The notes below the pieces were generated by a model. That model had not been told where the DNA came from, made no database searches, and was given only the letters and a program-made list of their open reading frames with translations. This document shows, piece after piece, positions 15,902 through 25,797 of a stretch of DNA of 64,000 nucleotides. The position numbers were made by a program, and so were the translations under genes. Location of the stretch: NCBI RefSeq assembly GCF_002582035.1, contig NZ_NUQE01000005.1, positions 62,001 through 126,000 on the forward strand. Direction: 5' to 3'. The stretch is from Bacillus pseudomycoides. Lineage in GTDB: Bacteria > Bacillota > Bacilli > Bacillales > Bacillaceae_G. Within the stretch, counting starts at the first letter, position 1. Every line of letters starts with the position of its first letter.

Positions 15902-16039
15902 CTAGTCTTCTTTGACTTTTTGTTGGTACGCTCTATGATGTTTATCCATTTTTTTACTTTTTTCGTGAGCGGAATTTAAATCATGTCCAAATTGATCTAC
16001 GGAGCTTCTTTGTGCCCCTTTATTTACGTGTTTTGTCAT
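15902..16039 (-). CDS. small hydrophilic protein
   Basis: 45 aa, His/Lys/Gln-rich (MTKHVNKGAQRSS... HHRAYQQKVKED), with GAGGTGAG upstream on the minus strand. It precedes the SspL-like gene by 12 bases and is probably in one transcript with it. Unknown function; small proteins of this composition are common among Bacillus sporulation genes. Confidence 0.5.
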   Translation of the reverse strand: MTKHVNKGAQRSSVDQFGHDLNSAHEKSKKMDKHHRAYQQKVKED

Positions 16040-16189
16040 GTATCTCACCTCTCTTTAAGAAATAGTATTTACGGATAAGTACTAAAAACATGCAATAAAG
16101 TACAACTTCTATCGGTGGTATTTTTTTGTCTCTATGGATGGTCATCGCTGTTAATTTAGATTTCACGTGTGATTAGGGAGAAGGGAAAT

Positions 16190-16218
16190 AGAAAAACCCT
16201 TTACAGAAGTAAAGGGTT
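16190..16218 (-). terminator. intrinsic terminator of the TRIC-family gene
   Basis: On the minus strand AACCCTTTAC, a 4-base loop and GTAAAGGGTT are followed by a T-run. It lies downstream of the gene ending at 16268. Confidence 0.75.
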
Positions 16219-16267
16219 GATTTGTTATTTATACTGCTATTCGTTGGCAGTAAGAGCATTTCAATGA

Positions 16268-16900
16268 TTAAAGTTTCACTTTATCATTGAAATGTTCAAT
16301 CTTTTCTACACTGCGATGTGGCAGATGCCATTTGTAATGAATAGAAATCATGCGCAAACATACAATAAGAACGAATAAAACATATAATGCCCAGTCACTC
16401 GTAACAATTTTAGCCCCAATTAAGAATCCAGCTAAAATCGTCCAAAATGCATAAACTTCAGCTCGTAGTACGAGTGGTTTACGACGTGCCAATAAATCAC
16501 GAATAATACCGCCACCAATTCCAGTTAAAACAGCTGCGACAATCGTTGCGCTAATTGGTAAGTTTAGTTTTTGTGCATATAATGCCCCTTGAATTGCAAA
16601 AGCAGATAAACCGATTGCATCGGTGATATTTTCCCAGCGTTTCCAATGTTTGATAAGTCTGTTCGGGAATAAAAATATAATAGTCATTGACAAAATTGCA
16701 ATTTCAAATAACATATCTTGTTTCCAAAACGCATCAATTGGATAACCGATTAATAAATTACGCAGTGCTCCTCCCCCGAATGCAGTCGCCATTCCTAAAA
16801 TATAAACCCCAAAAATATCGTATTCTTCTTCCATCGCGATGATAGCTCCGCTTAAAGCAAAAGCAATTGTACCAATGATGCTAAATAAATCCCATGCCAT
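16268..16900 (-). CDS. TRIC-type (UPF0126) cation channel family membrane protein
   Basis: 210 aa from the ATG whose first base is 16900 (GGGAG upstream; the in-frame GTG at 16915 is part of the site). Two repeated UPF0126 units are visible, each with a GGG motif: FGVYILGMATAFGGGALRNLL and ATIVAAVLTGIGGGIIRDLL. About seven hydrophobic helices span the protein. Bacterial TRIC homologues conduct monovalent cations. It is divergent from hflX. Confidence 0.85.
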   Translation of the reverse strand: MAWDLFSIIGTIAFALSGAIIAMEEEYDIFGVYILGMATAFGGGALRNLLIGYPIDAFWKQDMLFEIAILSMTIIFLFPNRLIKHWKRWENITDAIGLSAFAIQGALYAQKLNLPISATIVAAVLTGIGGGIIRDLLARRKPLVLRAEVYAFWTILAGFLIGAKIVTSDWALYVLFVLIVCLRMISIHYKWHLPHRSVEKIEHFNDKVKL

Positions 16901-16988
16901 GAAATTCTCCCTCACTAACTAGATGAAATGTTCTTACTCTGCTATTATATTAGAAGGTTTAATTTTCGAAAAGGATGAGTGAGCATAT

Positions 16989-18269
16989 TTGATAGAAGAA
17001 AAAGAAAAAGTGATCCTAGTTGGCTGTCAATTGCCGCAAGATGATGATGAACGTTTTGAACACTCGATGGAAGAATTAGCATCATTAGCGAAAACAGCAC
17101 AAGCAGAAGTGTTGGTTTCAACGATGCAAAAGCGTTCTAAGTTTCATCCGGCAACGTATGTTGGGAAGGGGAAGTTAGAAGAACTTTCTTTACTTGCAGA
17201 AGAACTAGAACCAGATGTTATCATTTTTAATAATGAATTAACACCAAGTCAAATTCGAAATTTATCAGCACAGTTAGATGCGAGAGTTATTGATCGCACA
17301 CAGCTTATATTAGATATTTTTGCTCAGCGCGCAAAATCAAGAGAAGGTAAATTACAAGTGGAACTTGCACAGCTTCAATATGCGTTGCCTCGTCTTGTGG
17401 GGCAAGGGCAAGCCTTATCTCGTCTTGGTGGCGGTATTGGTACAAGAGGTCCAGGGGAAACGAAGTTAGAAACGGATCGTCGTCATATTCGCTCTCGCAT
17501 CGATGAAATTAAAAGGCAGCTTTCTGGTGTGGTAGAGCATCGCAAGAGATATCGTGAACGGCGTAAAGAAAATCAGGTTTTTCAAGTTTCTTTAGTTGGA
17601 TACACAAATGCTGGGAAATCTACGCTATTTAACAGATTAACAGCGGCTGATACGTTTGAAGAAGATTTACTGTTTGCAACACTTGATCCGACGACGCGTA
17701 AAATGCAGTTGCCGTGTGGATATACAGTGTTATTAACAGATACAGTTGGATTTATTCAAGATTTACCAACATCGTTAGTTGCAGCGTTTCGTTCCACGTT
17801 AGAGGAAGTGAATGAAGCGGATGTTATTTTGCATGTTATCGATTCAGCTGATCCAAATTACATTGGACATGAGGAGACAGTGAAAAAATTACTGCAAGAT
17901 CTTGAGTTTGACCACATTTCAATTATTACAGTGTACAATAAAAAAGATAAGTTACATCCGAACTTCATCCCATCCCCAAAAAATGATTTTATTATGACGA
18001 GTGCTTTTGATGCGGCGGATTTAGAGAAATTAAAAAAAGTTGTAGAAATAGAAATGATGAAGCGGATGGATTCATATGAGTTAATGATCCCGGTAAGCGA
18101 AGGTAGATTGTTGACGCTTTTAAGAACAGAAACAGTGTTAACAGAAATGACGTTTCAAGAAGAGAAGCAAGCATACGAATGTACAGGGTATATTTTTGCT
18201 CATTCTCCGCTAAACGGACAAATCAATAGATATTCAGCAAGAAAAGGAGAAGAGAAAGAAGATGTTTAA
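16989..18269 (+). CDS. hflX: GTPase HflX
   Basis: 426 aa, TTG start at 16989 with AAGGATGAG upstream. HflX splits or rescues stalled ribosomes. N-terminal HflX domain, then a helical linker ([19 protein letters not shown]), then a G domain with G1 [10 protein letters not shown]3 DTVGF and the NKKD G4. Same position as ynbA in B. subtilis, right after spoVK. Overlaps ynbB by 8 bases. Confidence 0.95.
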   Translation: MIEEKEKVILVGCQLPQDDDERFEHSMEELASLAKTAQAEVLVSTMQKRSKFHPATYVGKGKLEELSLLAEELEPDVIIFNNELTPSQIRNLSAQLDARVIDRTQLILDIFAQRAKSREGKLQVELAQLQYALPRLVGQGQALSRLGGGIGTRGPGETKLETDRRHIRSRIDEIKRQLSGVVEHRKRYRERRKENQVFQVSLVGYTNAGKSTLFNRLTAADTFEEDLLFATLDPTTRKMQLPCGYTVLLTDTVGFIQDLPTSLVAAFRSTLEEVNEADVILHVIDSADPNYIGHEETVKKLLQDLEFDHISIITVYNKKDKLHPNFIPSPKNDFIMTSAFDAADLEKLKKVVEIEMMKRMDSYELMIPVSEGRLLTLLRTETVLTEMTFQEEKQAYECTGYIFAHSPLNGQINRYSARKGEEKEDV

Positions 18270-19533
18270 TCGATTGAAGAATGGGGAAAAAATTGCTCCA
18301 ATTGTAAAAGAAGTTGAAATACAAATTGCAGATATACATAAGCGTATTGATGAAGTAACCGAGAGTAATCAATTTCGTGTGTTAGAGAGTTTTCGTAGTC
18401 ATAAAATTAGTGATTCACATTTTATTCCGACAACAGGATACGGCTATGATGATATAGGCCGTGACACGTTAGAAAAAGTGTATGCTGACGTGTTCGGGGC
18501 AGAAGCAGGTCTTGTACGGCCGCAAATTATTTCTGGAACTCATGCAATCTCTACAGCGTTGTTTGGTATTTTACGCCCTGGTGATGAATTGTTATATATA
18601 ACTGGTAAGCCGTATGATACGTTAGAAGAAATTGTTGGTGTTCGCGGGAAAGGTGTTGGCTCGTTTAAAGAGTATAATATCGGTTACCAGGCAGTTTCTT
18701 TAACAGAAGAGGGACGTGTGGATTTTGCTGCGGTGAAAGCGGCGATTCATGAAAATACAAAAATGATTGGTATTCAGCGTTCGAAGGGATATGCAACTCG
18801 TCCATCATTTACAATTGCCGAAATTAAAGAAATGATTGCCTTTGTAAAAGAAATTAAGCCTGATGTCGTTGTATTTGTAGACAACTGTTACGGAGAATTT
18901 GTAGAAGAGCTTGAACCGTGTCATGTCGGTGCAGATTTAATGGCAGGTTCCCTTATTAAAAATCCAGGTGGCGGCATCGTGAAAACGGGCGGTTACATTG
19001 TTGGGAAAGATCAATATGTAGAAGCATGTGCATATCGTTTAACATCTCCAGGTATCGGAGCAGAAGCTGGTGCATCTTTATATAGTTTGCAAGAGATGTA
19101 TCAAGGATTTTTCTTAGCGCCTCATGTTGCTGGTCAAGCGTTAAAAGGTGCAATCTTTACAGCGGCCTTTTTAGAAAAGCTTGGTATGAATACATCGCCA
19201 ACTTGGAATGCGCCGCGAACAGATTTAATACAATCTGTTCAATTTGATGATAAAGAACGCATGATTGCATTTTGCCAAGCGATTCAATATGCATCACCAA
19301 TCAATTCGCATTTTACGCCGTATCCGAATTATATGCCAGGATATGAAGATGATGTGATTATGGCTGCAGGTACGTTTATTCAAGGTGCGAGTATTGAATT
19401 ATCAGCAGATGGTCCGATTCGTCCCCCTTATGTTGCGTATGTGCAGGGTGGTTTAACATATTCGCATGTGAAGATTGCGATTTGTTCTGCTATTGATGCG
19501 CTTATTGAAAAAAATCTATTAGTAATTTCTTAA
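18262..19533 (+). CDS. ynbB: YnbB-type PLP enzyme (methionine gamma-lyase-like, 'aluminium resistance' family)
   Basis: 423 aa; AGGAGAAG precedes ATG 18262. PLP-dependent aminotransferase-fold protein. The segment [22 protein letters not shown] holds the probable Schiff-base Lys, and [10 protein letters not shown] carries the cofactor-binding Asp. It is conserved in this position between hflX and glnR in Bacillus. The true substrate is not established for the family; C-S lyase activity is the usual prediction. Confidence 0.88.
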   Translation: MFNRLKNGEKIAPIVKEVEIQIADIHKRIDEVTESNQFRVLESFRSHKISDSHFIPTTGYGYDDIGRDTLEKVYADVFGAEAGLVRPQIISGTHAISTALFGILRPGDELLYITGKPYDTLEEIVGVRGKGVGSFKEYNIGYQAVSLTEEGRVDFAAVKAAIHENTKMIGIQRSKGYATRPSFTIAEIKEMIAFVKEIKPDVVVFVDNCYGEFVEELEPCHVGADLMAGSLIKNPGGGIVKTGGYIVGKDQYVEACAYRLTSPGIGAEAGASLYSLQEMYQGFFLAPHVAGQALKGAIFTAAFLEKLGMNTSPTWNAPRTDLIQSVQFDDKERMIAFCQAIQYASPINSHFTPYPNYMPGYEDDVIMAAGTFIQGASIELSADGPIRPPYVAYVQGGLTYSHVKIAICSAIDALIEKNLLVIS

Positions 19534-19537
19534 ATGG

Positions 19538-19564
19538 AAGCTGCCGGTGTTGGCAGCTTTTTTG
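19538..19564 (+). terminator. intrinsic terminator
   Basis: AAGCTGCC, 6-base loop, GGCAGCTT, then a T-run. It ends the hflX-ynbB unit before glnRA. Confidence 0.85.
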
Positions 19565-19622
19565 TATATAAGTAGGTAATTGAGACATTTTAATAAGAGT
19601 GAAAAAAATTCCGAAAAAATCA

Positions 19623-19661
19623 TGTAAGAAAAGCTAACATCTGTTGACATGATACATAACA
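19623..19661 (+). promoter_or_regulatory. two GlnR/TnrA boxes
   Basis: TGTAAGAAAAGCTAACA (19623-19639) fits TGTNAN7TNACA exactly. A second, half-degenerate copy TGACATGATACATAACA (19645-19661) begins 22 bases later, two helical turns away. This is the arrangement known for autoregulation of Bacillus glnRA by GlnR. Confidence 0.85.
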
Positions 19662-19672
19662 TGATATAAAAT
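19644..19672 (+). promoter_or_regulatory. glnRA sigma-A promoter
   Basis: TTGACA 19644-19649, 17-base spacer, TAAAAT 19667-19672. The second GlnR box covers the -35 and spacer, which explains repression under nitrogen excess. Confidence 0.8.
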
Positions 19673-19704
19673 GAGAATCAAGTTAAGGCGAAGGAGGAAC
19701 TGAA

Positions 19705-20097
19705 GTGACACAACACGATCGACGTTCTGCCCCGCTGTTTCCAATAAGTATAGTTATGGATTTAACACAATTATCTGCGCGTCAAATTCGTTACTATGAA
19801 GAGCATAAATTGATTTCCCCAACCCGTACAAAAGGAAATCGTAGATTATTTTCATTTAACGACGTAGATAAATTGTTAGAGATTAAAGATTTGTTAGATC
19901 AAGGTTTAAACATGGCTGGTATTAAGCAAGTACTACAAATGAAGGAAAATCAATCAGAAGTGATACAAGCAAAAGAACAAGTGAAAGAAATTTCGAAATC
20001 TGAGCTTCGTAAAATTCTTCGAGATGAACTGCAACATACAGGCAGGTTTAATCGAACGTCTTTACGACAAGGTGATATTTCAAGATTTTTTCATTAA
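19705..20097 (+). CDS. glnR: nitrogen repressor GlnR (MerR family)
   Basis: 130 aa, GTG start with AAGGAGG. N-terminal MerR winged HTH ([28 protein letters not shown]) and a C-terminal glutamine-synthetase-sensing tail ([27 protein letters not shown]). It represses glnRA and other genes when bound by feedback-inhibited GlnA. Confidence 0.96.
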   Translation: MTQHDRRSAPLFPISIVMDLTQLSARQIRYYEEHKLISPTRTKGNRRLFSFNDVDKLLEIKDLLDQGLNMAGIKQVLQMKENQSEVIQAKEQVKEISKSELRKILRDELQHTGRFNRTSLRQGDISRFFH

Positions 20098-20145
20098 TGA
20101 TTGATAATTTTGAGAATGTTTAGAGGGACTAAGGAGGAATTTAAA

Positions 20146-21480
20146 ATGGCAAAGTACACAAAAGAAGATATTTTCCGCTTGGCGAAAGAAGAGAATGTAA
20201 AGTATATCCGTCTACAATTTACGGATCTTTTAGGAAGTATTAAAAACGTAGAAATTCCAGTTAGTCAGTTAACAAAAGCTCTAGATAACAAAATGATGTT
20301 TGACGGATCTTCAATTGAAGGATTTGTTCGTATTGAAGAATCTGACATGTACTTATATCCAGACCTAGATACATGGGTAGTATTCCCATGGACTGCTGAA
20401 AAAGGGAAAGTAGCACGATTAATTTGTGATATTTACAATGCAGACGGCACGCCGTTTGATGGTGATCCACGTAACAACTTAAAACGTATGCTGAAAGAAA
20501 TGGAAGAATTAGGATTTAGTGATTTCAATCTTGGACCAGAACCAGAATTCTTCTTATTCAAAGTTGATGAAAAAGGAAATCCAACATTAGAATTAAATGA
20601 TAACGGTGGATACTTTGACCTTGCTCCGATGGATTTAGGAGAAAACTGCCGTCGTGATATCGTTCTTGAGCTTGAAGAAATGGGCTTTGAAATTGAAGCA
20701 TCACACCATGAAGTTGCACCAGGACAACACGAAATTGACTTCAAATATGCAAATGCAATTCGTTCATGTGATGATATTCAAACATTCAAGCTTGTTGTAA
20801 AAACAATCGCTCGTAAACATGGTTTGCACGCAACATTTATGCCAAAACCATTATTTGGAGTGAACGGTTCAGGAATGCACTGTAACTTATCACTATTCAA
20901 AAATGGTGAGAACGTATTCTACGATCAAAACGGTGATTTACAGTTAAGTGATGATGCTCGTCATTTCATCGCAGGGATTTTAAAACACGCACCAGCATTT
21001 ACAGCGGTAGCAAACCCAACTGTAAACTCTTACAAACGTTTAGTACCTGGTTATGAAGCACCATGCTACGTAGCATGGTCTGCACAAAACCGTAGCCCAT
21101 TAGTACGTATTCCAGCATCTCGTGGTGTAAGTACACGTGTAGAAGTACGTAGTGTTGACCCAGCAGCAAACCCATATTTAGTAATGGCAACACTATTAGC
21201 AGCAGGTCTTGATGGAATTAAAAATAAATTAACTCCGCCAGCTGCAGTAGATCGTAACATCTATGTAATGACAAAAGAAGAGCGTGAAGAAGCAGGTATC
21301 ATTGACTTACCAGCAACATTAGCGCAAGCATTAGTTACATTACAATCTAACGAAATTATATGCGGTGCATTAGGTGAACATTTACTTGAGCATTTCATCG
21401 AAGCGAAAGAAATTGAGTGGGATATGTTCCGCACGCAAGTTCACCAATGGGAACGCGATCAATATATGACTCTTTACTAA
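20146..21480 (+). CDS. glnA: type I glutamine synthetase
   Basis: 444 aa from ATG 20146 (AAGGAGG upstream; an upstream in-frame ATG at 20101 lacks a site). It makes glutamine from glutamate, ammonia and ATP, and feedback-inhibited enzyme controls GlnR and TnrA. Conserved segments: [46 protein letters not shown]. No adenylylation-site tyrosine region is expected in this Bacillus type. Its 3' end is repeated in degenerate form at 63894-64000. Confidence 0.97.
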   Translation: MAKYTKEDIFRLAKEENVKYIRLQFTDLLGSIKNVEIPVSQLTKALDNKMMFDGSSIEGFVRIEESDMYLYPDLDTWVVFPWTAEKGKVARLICDIYNADGTPFDGDPRNNLKRMLKEMEELGFSDFNLGPEPEFFLFKVDEKGNPTLELNDNGGYFDLAPMDLGENCRRDIVLELEEMGFEIEASHHEVAPGQHEIDFKYANAIRSCDDIQTFKLVVKTIARKHGLHATFMPKPLFGVNGSGMHCNLSLFKNGENVFYDQNGDLQLSDDARHFIAGILKHAPAFTAVANPTVNSYKRLVPGYEAPCYVAWSAQNRSPLVRIPASRGVSTRVEVRSVDPAANPYLVMATLLAAGLDGIKNKLTPPAAVDRNIYVMTKEEREEAGIIDLPATLAQALVTLQSNEIICGALGEHLLEHFIEAKEIEWDMFRTQVHQWERDQYMTLY

Positions 21481-21487
21481 GAGTCTC

Positions 21488-21519
21488 AAACCCTCAACAC
21501 ATAATGTGTTGAGGGTTTT
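21488..21519 (+). terminator. glnA terminator
   Basis: AACCCTCAACACATAATGTGTTGAGGGTT is a long stem with a short loop, followed by TTCTTTT. Confidence 0.9.
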
Positions 21520-21520
21520 C

Positions 21521-22075
21521 TTTTATAACTGCCTAGTTGAAAACTGGGGACATCTTCATCATAAAGTGTCTTTTGTAAACCATATACATATTTATCTGTT
21601 ACTTGAAGTACTACAGTTTGAAGCGTGACAAAAGGCCTTGAGTTTGTAACTAAATTAGAAAATTTTCATTTAACAGAAAGAGTAACTTTACTGGTTCGAT
21701 AATGTATAAATTTTTGATGATTAATCTTATTTATCCTGCTAGTCGCGGATAGTAAAATCATTCCTCAAAATTCTGAGAAAACAAAATAGATAAGCGGGGG
21801 ATAATTCCCCTTGAAAGTCTGAATGATGAGAACTTTTCGTTAGTAGGGATGAAGAAAATCTCCTATATACGGAAACTTCACTTTATATTCGTTAATTTTA
21901 TATTTAAAAAAATATGTATTTGTAGAAGATAAATACAGAGGATTATTAGAAGATTTAGTAGAAGAATTAGGTAGGAAATAAAGTTTCTCAACTTTTTTGT
22001 AAAAAATAGAAGGATAACGAAAGGGAAAATGATATTTTATGAGGAGAAAAGAAAGAATTTGCAGAATAATTTATA
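21521..22075. other. non-coding gap at the left island border
   Basis: I see no convincing gene here. At 21740-21870 the sequence resembles 54640-54800 in pieces: both have a CTCAA(A/G)ATT..GAGAAA-like element, then GGATGAAGAA, then CTTTATA, so both may be remnants of one repeat. A short frame ending VEDKYRGLLEDLVEELGRK (stop at about 21979) has no start and may be a gene relic. Confidence 0.4.
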
Positions 22076-22104
22076 TTGACTTGTTCTATATAAAGAACTA
22101 AAAT
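22076..22104 (+). promoter_or_regulatory. eps operon promoter with SinR-type operator in the spacer
   Basis: TTGACT 22076-22081, 17-base spacer, TAAAAT 22099-22104. The spacer is filled exactly by GTTCTATATAAAGAAC (22083-22098), a 16-bp palindrome with one mismatch, built from two GTTCT half-sites like those bound by SinR. A third half-site AGAAC follows at 22116-22120. A repressor bound here would block RNA polymerase. Confidence 0.75.
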
Positions 22105-22286
22105 CTATTTTAAATAGAACTTATTGTGTTTCATTCGATGAAGTGATGTTTTTGTGTAAAAAAAATTTTTCAACAATTTTCTAAAATATCTGAATAAAAA
22201 TGTTTTTATAGAGTATATTAGATTGGATATTCTAAAATCTATAAGTAGTGCTTAGTACATTTATAAAAAATTTGCGGGGTGAAATT

Positions 22287-23027
22287 ATGGAGAAGGAAAT
22301 AAATATTAAGAATTTATTTGCTGTTATAAGAAGACGTCTATGGGTTGTTGTCGTGCTTACAATCATCATTACATTGGTAGGAGCGGCTTATAGTATTTTC
22401 TTAAAAACCCCATTATACTCATCTTCTGCAAGAATACTCATTCCAGCAAATAATGACACTATAAACACGCTTAAAGTAATGATAAATGAACCAGTTGTGA
22501 TGGAGAAAGTAGCTGCGGAATTGAACATTAATAGATCAGCGAGCTCATTAAGCGGACAAATAAGTACTGAAAGTGTAGAAGGTTCGCAGATAGTGAAAAT
22601 TACTGCGGTTGATGCGGACCCCGTACTTGCAGCTAAAATTGCGAATACTACAGCTGCTGTTTATAAGCAAGAAGCCGCAAGTGTATTAAAATTTAATGAT
22701 GTCAGCATTTTATCGGAAGCGACAGCAACGAAATACTCTGTACCAATAAACATAGATCATACTAAAACTATAATGACTGCCTTCTTTATTGGTTTGGTAT
22801 TAAGCATTGGGTTCATCTTTTTACTAGATTCTTTGGATGATACGATTAAATCGGAGCGTGCTATCGAAAAATTATTAGATATTCCTACTTTAGGGAGTAT
22901 TTCTAAAATGGATAAGAGAAACATAGTAGACAAATGTAGTAAAAAGGAACCTGTATCCTTAAGGGGGCGAGACAATTGGTTTACAAAAGTAGAAGAAAAA
23001 GAGACAACTTCAAGGAAGAAAGCCTAG
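22287..23027 (+). CDS. epsA: Wzz/EpsA-type chain-length regulator and kinase activator
   Basis: 246 aa from ATG 22287 (GGGGTG upstream). Two membrane helices (about residues 18-40 and 163-183) flank an outer alpha/beta domain, the Wzz layout. The cytoplasmic tail after the second helix (LDSLDDTIKSERAIEKLLDIPTLGSISKMDK) is the usual activator region for the partner tyrosine kinase. First gene of the polysaccharide operon. Overlaps the kinase gene by 52 bases. Confidence 0.88.
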   Translation: MEKEINIKNLFAVIRRRLWVVVVLTIIITLVGAAYSIFLKTPLYSSSARILIPANNDTINTLKVMINEPVVMEKVAAELNINRSASSLSGQISTESVEGSQIVKITAVDADPVLAAKIANTTAAVYKQEAASVLKFNDVSILSEATATKYSVPINIDHTKTIMTAFFIGLVLSIGFIFLLDSLDDTIKSERAIEKLLDIPTLGSISKMDKRNIVDKCSKKEPVSLRGRDNWFTKVEEKETTSRKKA

Positions 23028-23638
23028 TTACTTATACCGCACCAAGTTCCAAAGTTGCTGAAGAGTATCGCGCGATTCGTACGAATCTCCAGTTTTCATC
23101 TGTCACCCGTAAAGACAAGACCATCGTTATTACCTCTCCAAGATTTGGGGAAGGAAAATCAACTACTACGGCTAACCTTGCTGTGTCTATAGCTCAACAA
23201 GGTGAAAAAGTATTGGTAATTGATGCTGATTTACGAAAGCCAACAATTCATGAAATATTCCGAGTTGAAAACACAATGGGGTTAACAAATATCTTGAGTG
23301 GCAAAGCAACATTGGAGGGGGCTGTGGTGCAAACAGGAATTGGAAGGCTTTATGTATTAACAAGCGGTCCAATTCCGTTTAATCCAGCTGAGATGCTTAG
23401 TTCAGTAGCAATGGAGACTTTAATTCAAAAAGCAATCGAGCAATATGACATCATATTATTTGACTCTCCACCAATTTTAGAAGTAACAGATACCAGCATT
23501 TTAGCTGATCGGTGTGACGGGGTATTATTAGTAATAAAGTGTAATCATACTGTGAATGAGGATGCACTGGAAGCTAAAAGAATAGTAGGTTTTACAAGAG
23601 GAGAATTAGTGGGGACTATTCTAAACAATAAGGTATAA
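22976..23638 (+). CDS. epsB: CpsD/EpsB-type BY-kinase
   Basis: 220 aa, TTG start after AGGGGGCGAG. Walker A GEGKSTTTANLA, Walker A' VLVIDADLRKPT and Walker B IILFDSPP identify a bacterial tyrosine kinase of the polysaccharide co-polymerase system. The usual C-terminal tyrosine cluster is missing: the protein ends GTILNNKV. Another reading frame just past the stop would encode RYKGYF, so a recent frameshift is possible. Without the cluster, autophosphorylation control would be altered. Confidence 0.88.
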   Translation: MVYKSRRKRDNFKEESLVTYTAPSSKVAEEYRAIRTNLQFSSVTRKDKTIVITSPRFGEGKSTTTANLAVSIAQQGEKVLVIDADLRKPTIHEIFRVENTMGLTNILSGKATLEGAVVQTGIGRLYVLTSGPIPFNPAEMLSSVAMETLIQKAIEQYDIILFDSPPILEVTDTSILADRCDGVLLVIKCNHTVNEDALEAKRIVGFTRGELVGTILNNKV

Positions 23639-23658
23639 GGGTTATTTTAGATTATCCT

Positions 23659-23674
23659 GTTCTTTATAAAGAAC
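23659..23674. promoter_or_regulatory. perfect SinR-type palindrome
   Basis: GTTCTTTATAAAGAAC is a perfect 16-bp palindrome, the best match of the set found in this island. It lies between the kinase gene and the EAR RNA, so it may control an internal promoter. Confidence 0.65.
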
Positions 23675-23699
23675 AAAAATATTATTTATAAAAGGAATG

Positions 23700-23812
23700 T
23701 GGTAATGTCTCCTTACCAGTATCAATGGAGGCACTCGATCATGCTGTGGGTTGGATAAACCTTAGATGCTAGTCATCAAGAGTGTGATGTGAGGGCGGGT
23801 TAGATGCCCGAA
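23700..23812 (+). ncRNA. EAR (epsC) processive antitermination RNA
   Basis: A structured non-coding stretch lies between the epsB-type kinase and the epsC-type gene, exactly where the eps-associated RNA lies in Bacillales. It has a GGTAA/TTACC stem at 23701-23717, the GGAGGCACTCGATCATGC segment, and a closing GGGC/GCCC hairpin at about 23794-23809. EAR is known to let polymerase read through terminators in long eps operons. An intrinsic terminator follows directly. Identification is by position and remembered sequence pattern. Confidence 0.75.
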
Positions 23813-23824
23813 TTTTATTAGATT

Positions 23825-23882
23825 AAAGCTTTTAGCTATGAGTTTTTGAAAAGACCTCGTAGTTAAAAGCTTTAATTTTTTT
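23825..23882 (+). terminator. intrinsic terminator after the EAR element
   Basis: AAAGCTTTTA plus GCTATGAG pairs with CTCGTAGT plus TAAAAGCTTT, followed by AATTTTTTT. It lies 31 bases before the epsC-type gene. Because EAR acts as an antiterminator, this is likely a site of regulated read-through. Confidence 0.8.
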
Positions 23883-23913
23883 AAAAGTAATGATTGAAAA
23901 CGGGGGAAGGTTT

Positions 23914-25740
23914 ATGACATATCGGCAGAGGCTATCGTTATTGCTTTTTGTGGATTCATTCATTGTATTAAGTGCAATTTTCTTTAGTTATTTTTTTGTA
24001 AATGCCAGTTTCCACGTTATTACATTATCGTCAGTAATTAGTTCTATAACTTTACTACTTAGCCATCATTTTTTTGCTTTCATTTACAAGTTGTATAAAA
24101 AGGCGTGGGAATATGCAAGTATAGGGGAATTATTAATTATTTTTAAAGCTATTACATTTTCTATTATCACCACAGCTTTTGTGCAACAAGTAATGATACA
24201 TCAGATATACTTTCGTTTGCTTGTTGTAACTTGGATGATTCATATTTTATTAATTGGAGGATCACGTTTTGTTTGGCGGATGTATAGAGATGCATATTTT
24301 AAAAAGGGTGATACGAAAAAGAGAACTTTAATTATTGGCGCTGGTTCTGCAGGAACAATGGTGGCAAGACAATTGCTAAAGAACAATGATACAGAATTAT
24401 TACCTGTTGGATTTATTGATGATAATGTAAAAAAACATAATCTTGATATTCTGGGTATTCCAGTAATTGGCGGGGTGAATCGAATTGAGCATGCTGTTCA
24501 AAATCTGAATATAGAAAGTATTATAATAGCAATTCCTTCACTGAGTAAAAAAAGGTTGAACTCCATTTTTAAAGAGTGTTCAAAGACAAAAGCGAAAACT
24601 CAAATTCTTCCTATGCTAGAAGATTTAGTAACAGGAAAAGTTTCAGTTAATGAATTTCGTGATGTTCAAGTAGAAGACTTGTTAGGCCGAGATCCGGTTG
24701 AATTAGATATGAATAGCATTTCAGAATACTTAACCGACAAAGTTATTTTAGTGACTGGTGCTGGTGGTTCAATTGGCTCAGAGATTTGTAGACAAGTTGC
24801 AAAATTTAATCCGAAGCAATTAATTTTATTAGGTCATGGCGAAAACAGTATTTACTCTATTGAAATGGAATTGAAAGAGTTATATGGTAGCACGAAGATT
24901 ACATTTATTTCAGAGATTGCAGATATACAAGATAATAAGAAGATGATGTCGGTGATGAACAAATATCATCCGCATGTTGTCTATCATGCTGCTGCCCATA
25001 AACATGTACCATTAATGGAACATAATCCAGAAGAAGCTGTAAAAAACAATTTAATTGGAACGACGAATATTGCAGAAGCAGCAAGCTGGCATGATGTAGA
25101 GACGTTTGTCATGATTTCTTCTGATAAAGCAGTGAATCCAACTAGTGTCATGGGAGCAACGAAAAGGCTGGCTGAAATGATTATTCAACAGAAAGATAAA
25201 ACGAGCCATACAAAGTTCGTTGCTGTTCGTTTCGGTAATGTATTAGGAAGCCGCGGGAGCGTGATTCCGCTATTCAAAAAACAAATTCAAAAAGGCGGAC
25301 CAGTTACAGTTACTCATCCAGATATGGTTCGTTACTTTATGACCATTCCAGAAGCATCAAGACTCGTTATACAGGCCGGAGCTTTAGCTAAGGGTGGAGA
25401 AATTTTTGTGTTAGATATGGGTGAACCGGTAAAAATTGTCGATCTCGCTAAAAATTTAATCAAACTATCAGGAAACTCTATAGAAGAAATCGGAATAAAA
25501 TTTACTGGAATGAGACCCGGCGAAAAGCTTTTTGAAGAGTTGTTAAAAGATGATGAAATCAATGAACAACAAATTTATCCGAGAATTTATGTAGGAAAGG
25601 AAACTAATATTTATATAGAAGAAATTGAAAAAGTCATTTCTACATACTCTGAATGGGATAAAGAGGAATTGCGAACAAAGCTATTATATTTAGCTAATAA
25701 TCATGATATCTCAAAAATACCAATATCTATCTCTGGTTAA
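23914..25740 (+). CDS. epsC: EpsC/CapD-type UDP-sugar 4,6-dehydratase
   Basis: 608 aa from ATG 23914 (GGGGGAAGG upstream). Four N-terminal membrane helices (about residues 10-115), a CoA-binding-like domain (TLIIGAGSAGTMVARQLL), then an SDR dehydratase domain with TGAGGSIGSE and the active-site stretch SSDKAVNPTSVMGATK, where Met replaces the usual Tyr. It converts UDP-GlcNAc to a 4-keto-6-deoxy sugar, the first step toward bacillosamine-type sugars finished by the aminotransferase at 48727. Confidence 0.93.
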   Translation: MTYRQRLSLLLFVDSFIVLSAIFFSYFFVNASFHVITLSSVISSITLLLSHHFFAFIYKLYKKAWEYASIGELLIIFKAITFSIITTAFVQQVMIHQIYFRLLVVTWMIHILLIGGSRFVWRMYRDAYFKKGDTKKRTLIIGAGSAGTMVARQLLKNNDTELLPVGFIDDNVKKHNLDILGIPVIGGVNRIEHAVQNLNIESIIIAIPSLSKKRLNSIFKECSKTKAKTQILPMLEDLVTGKVSVNEFRDVQVEDLLGRDPVELDMNSISEYLTDKVILVTGAGGSIGSEICRQVAKFNPKQLILLGHGENSIYSIEMELKELYGSTKITFISEIADIQDNKKMMSVMNKYHPHVVYHAAAHKHVPLMEHNPEEAVKNNLIGTTNIAEAASWHDVETFVMISSDKAVNPTSVMGATKRLAEMIIQQKDKTSHTKFVAVRFGNVLGSRGSVIPLFKKQIQKGGPVTVTHPDMVRYFMTIPEASRLVIQAGALAKGGEIFVLDMGEPVKIVDLAKNLIKLSGNSIEEIGIKFTGMRPGEKLFEELLKDDEINEQQIYPRIYVGKETNIYIEEIEKVISTYSEWDKEELRTKLLYLANNHDISKIPISISG

Positions 25741-25797
25741 ATGGCTGTGAAAACTGTACCTTAATTGAAAATATAGTTGAATGGGTGTGTGATCTAA

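Noticed and set aside
21848-21979. Short coding frame ending VEDKYRGLLEDLVEELGRK
   Set aside because: No start codon with a ribosome site and interrupted upstream; treated as a relic.
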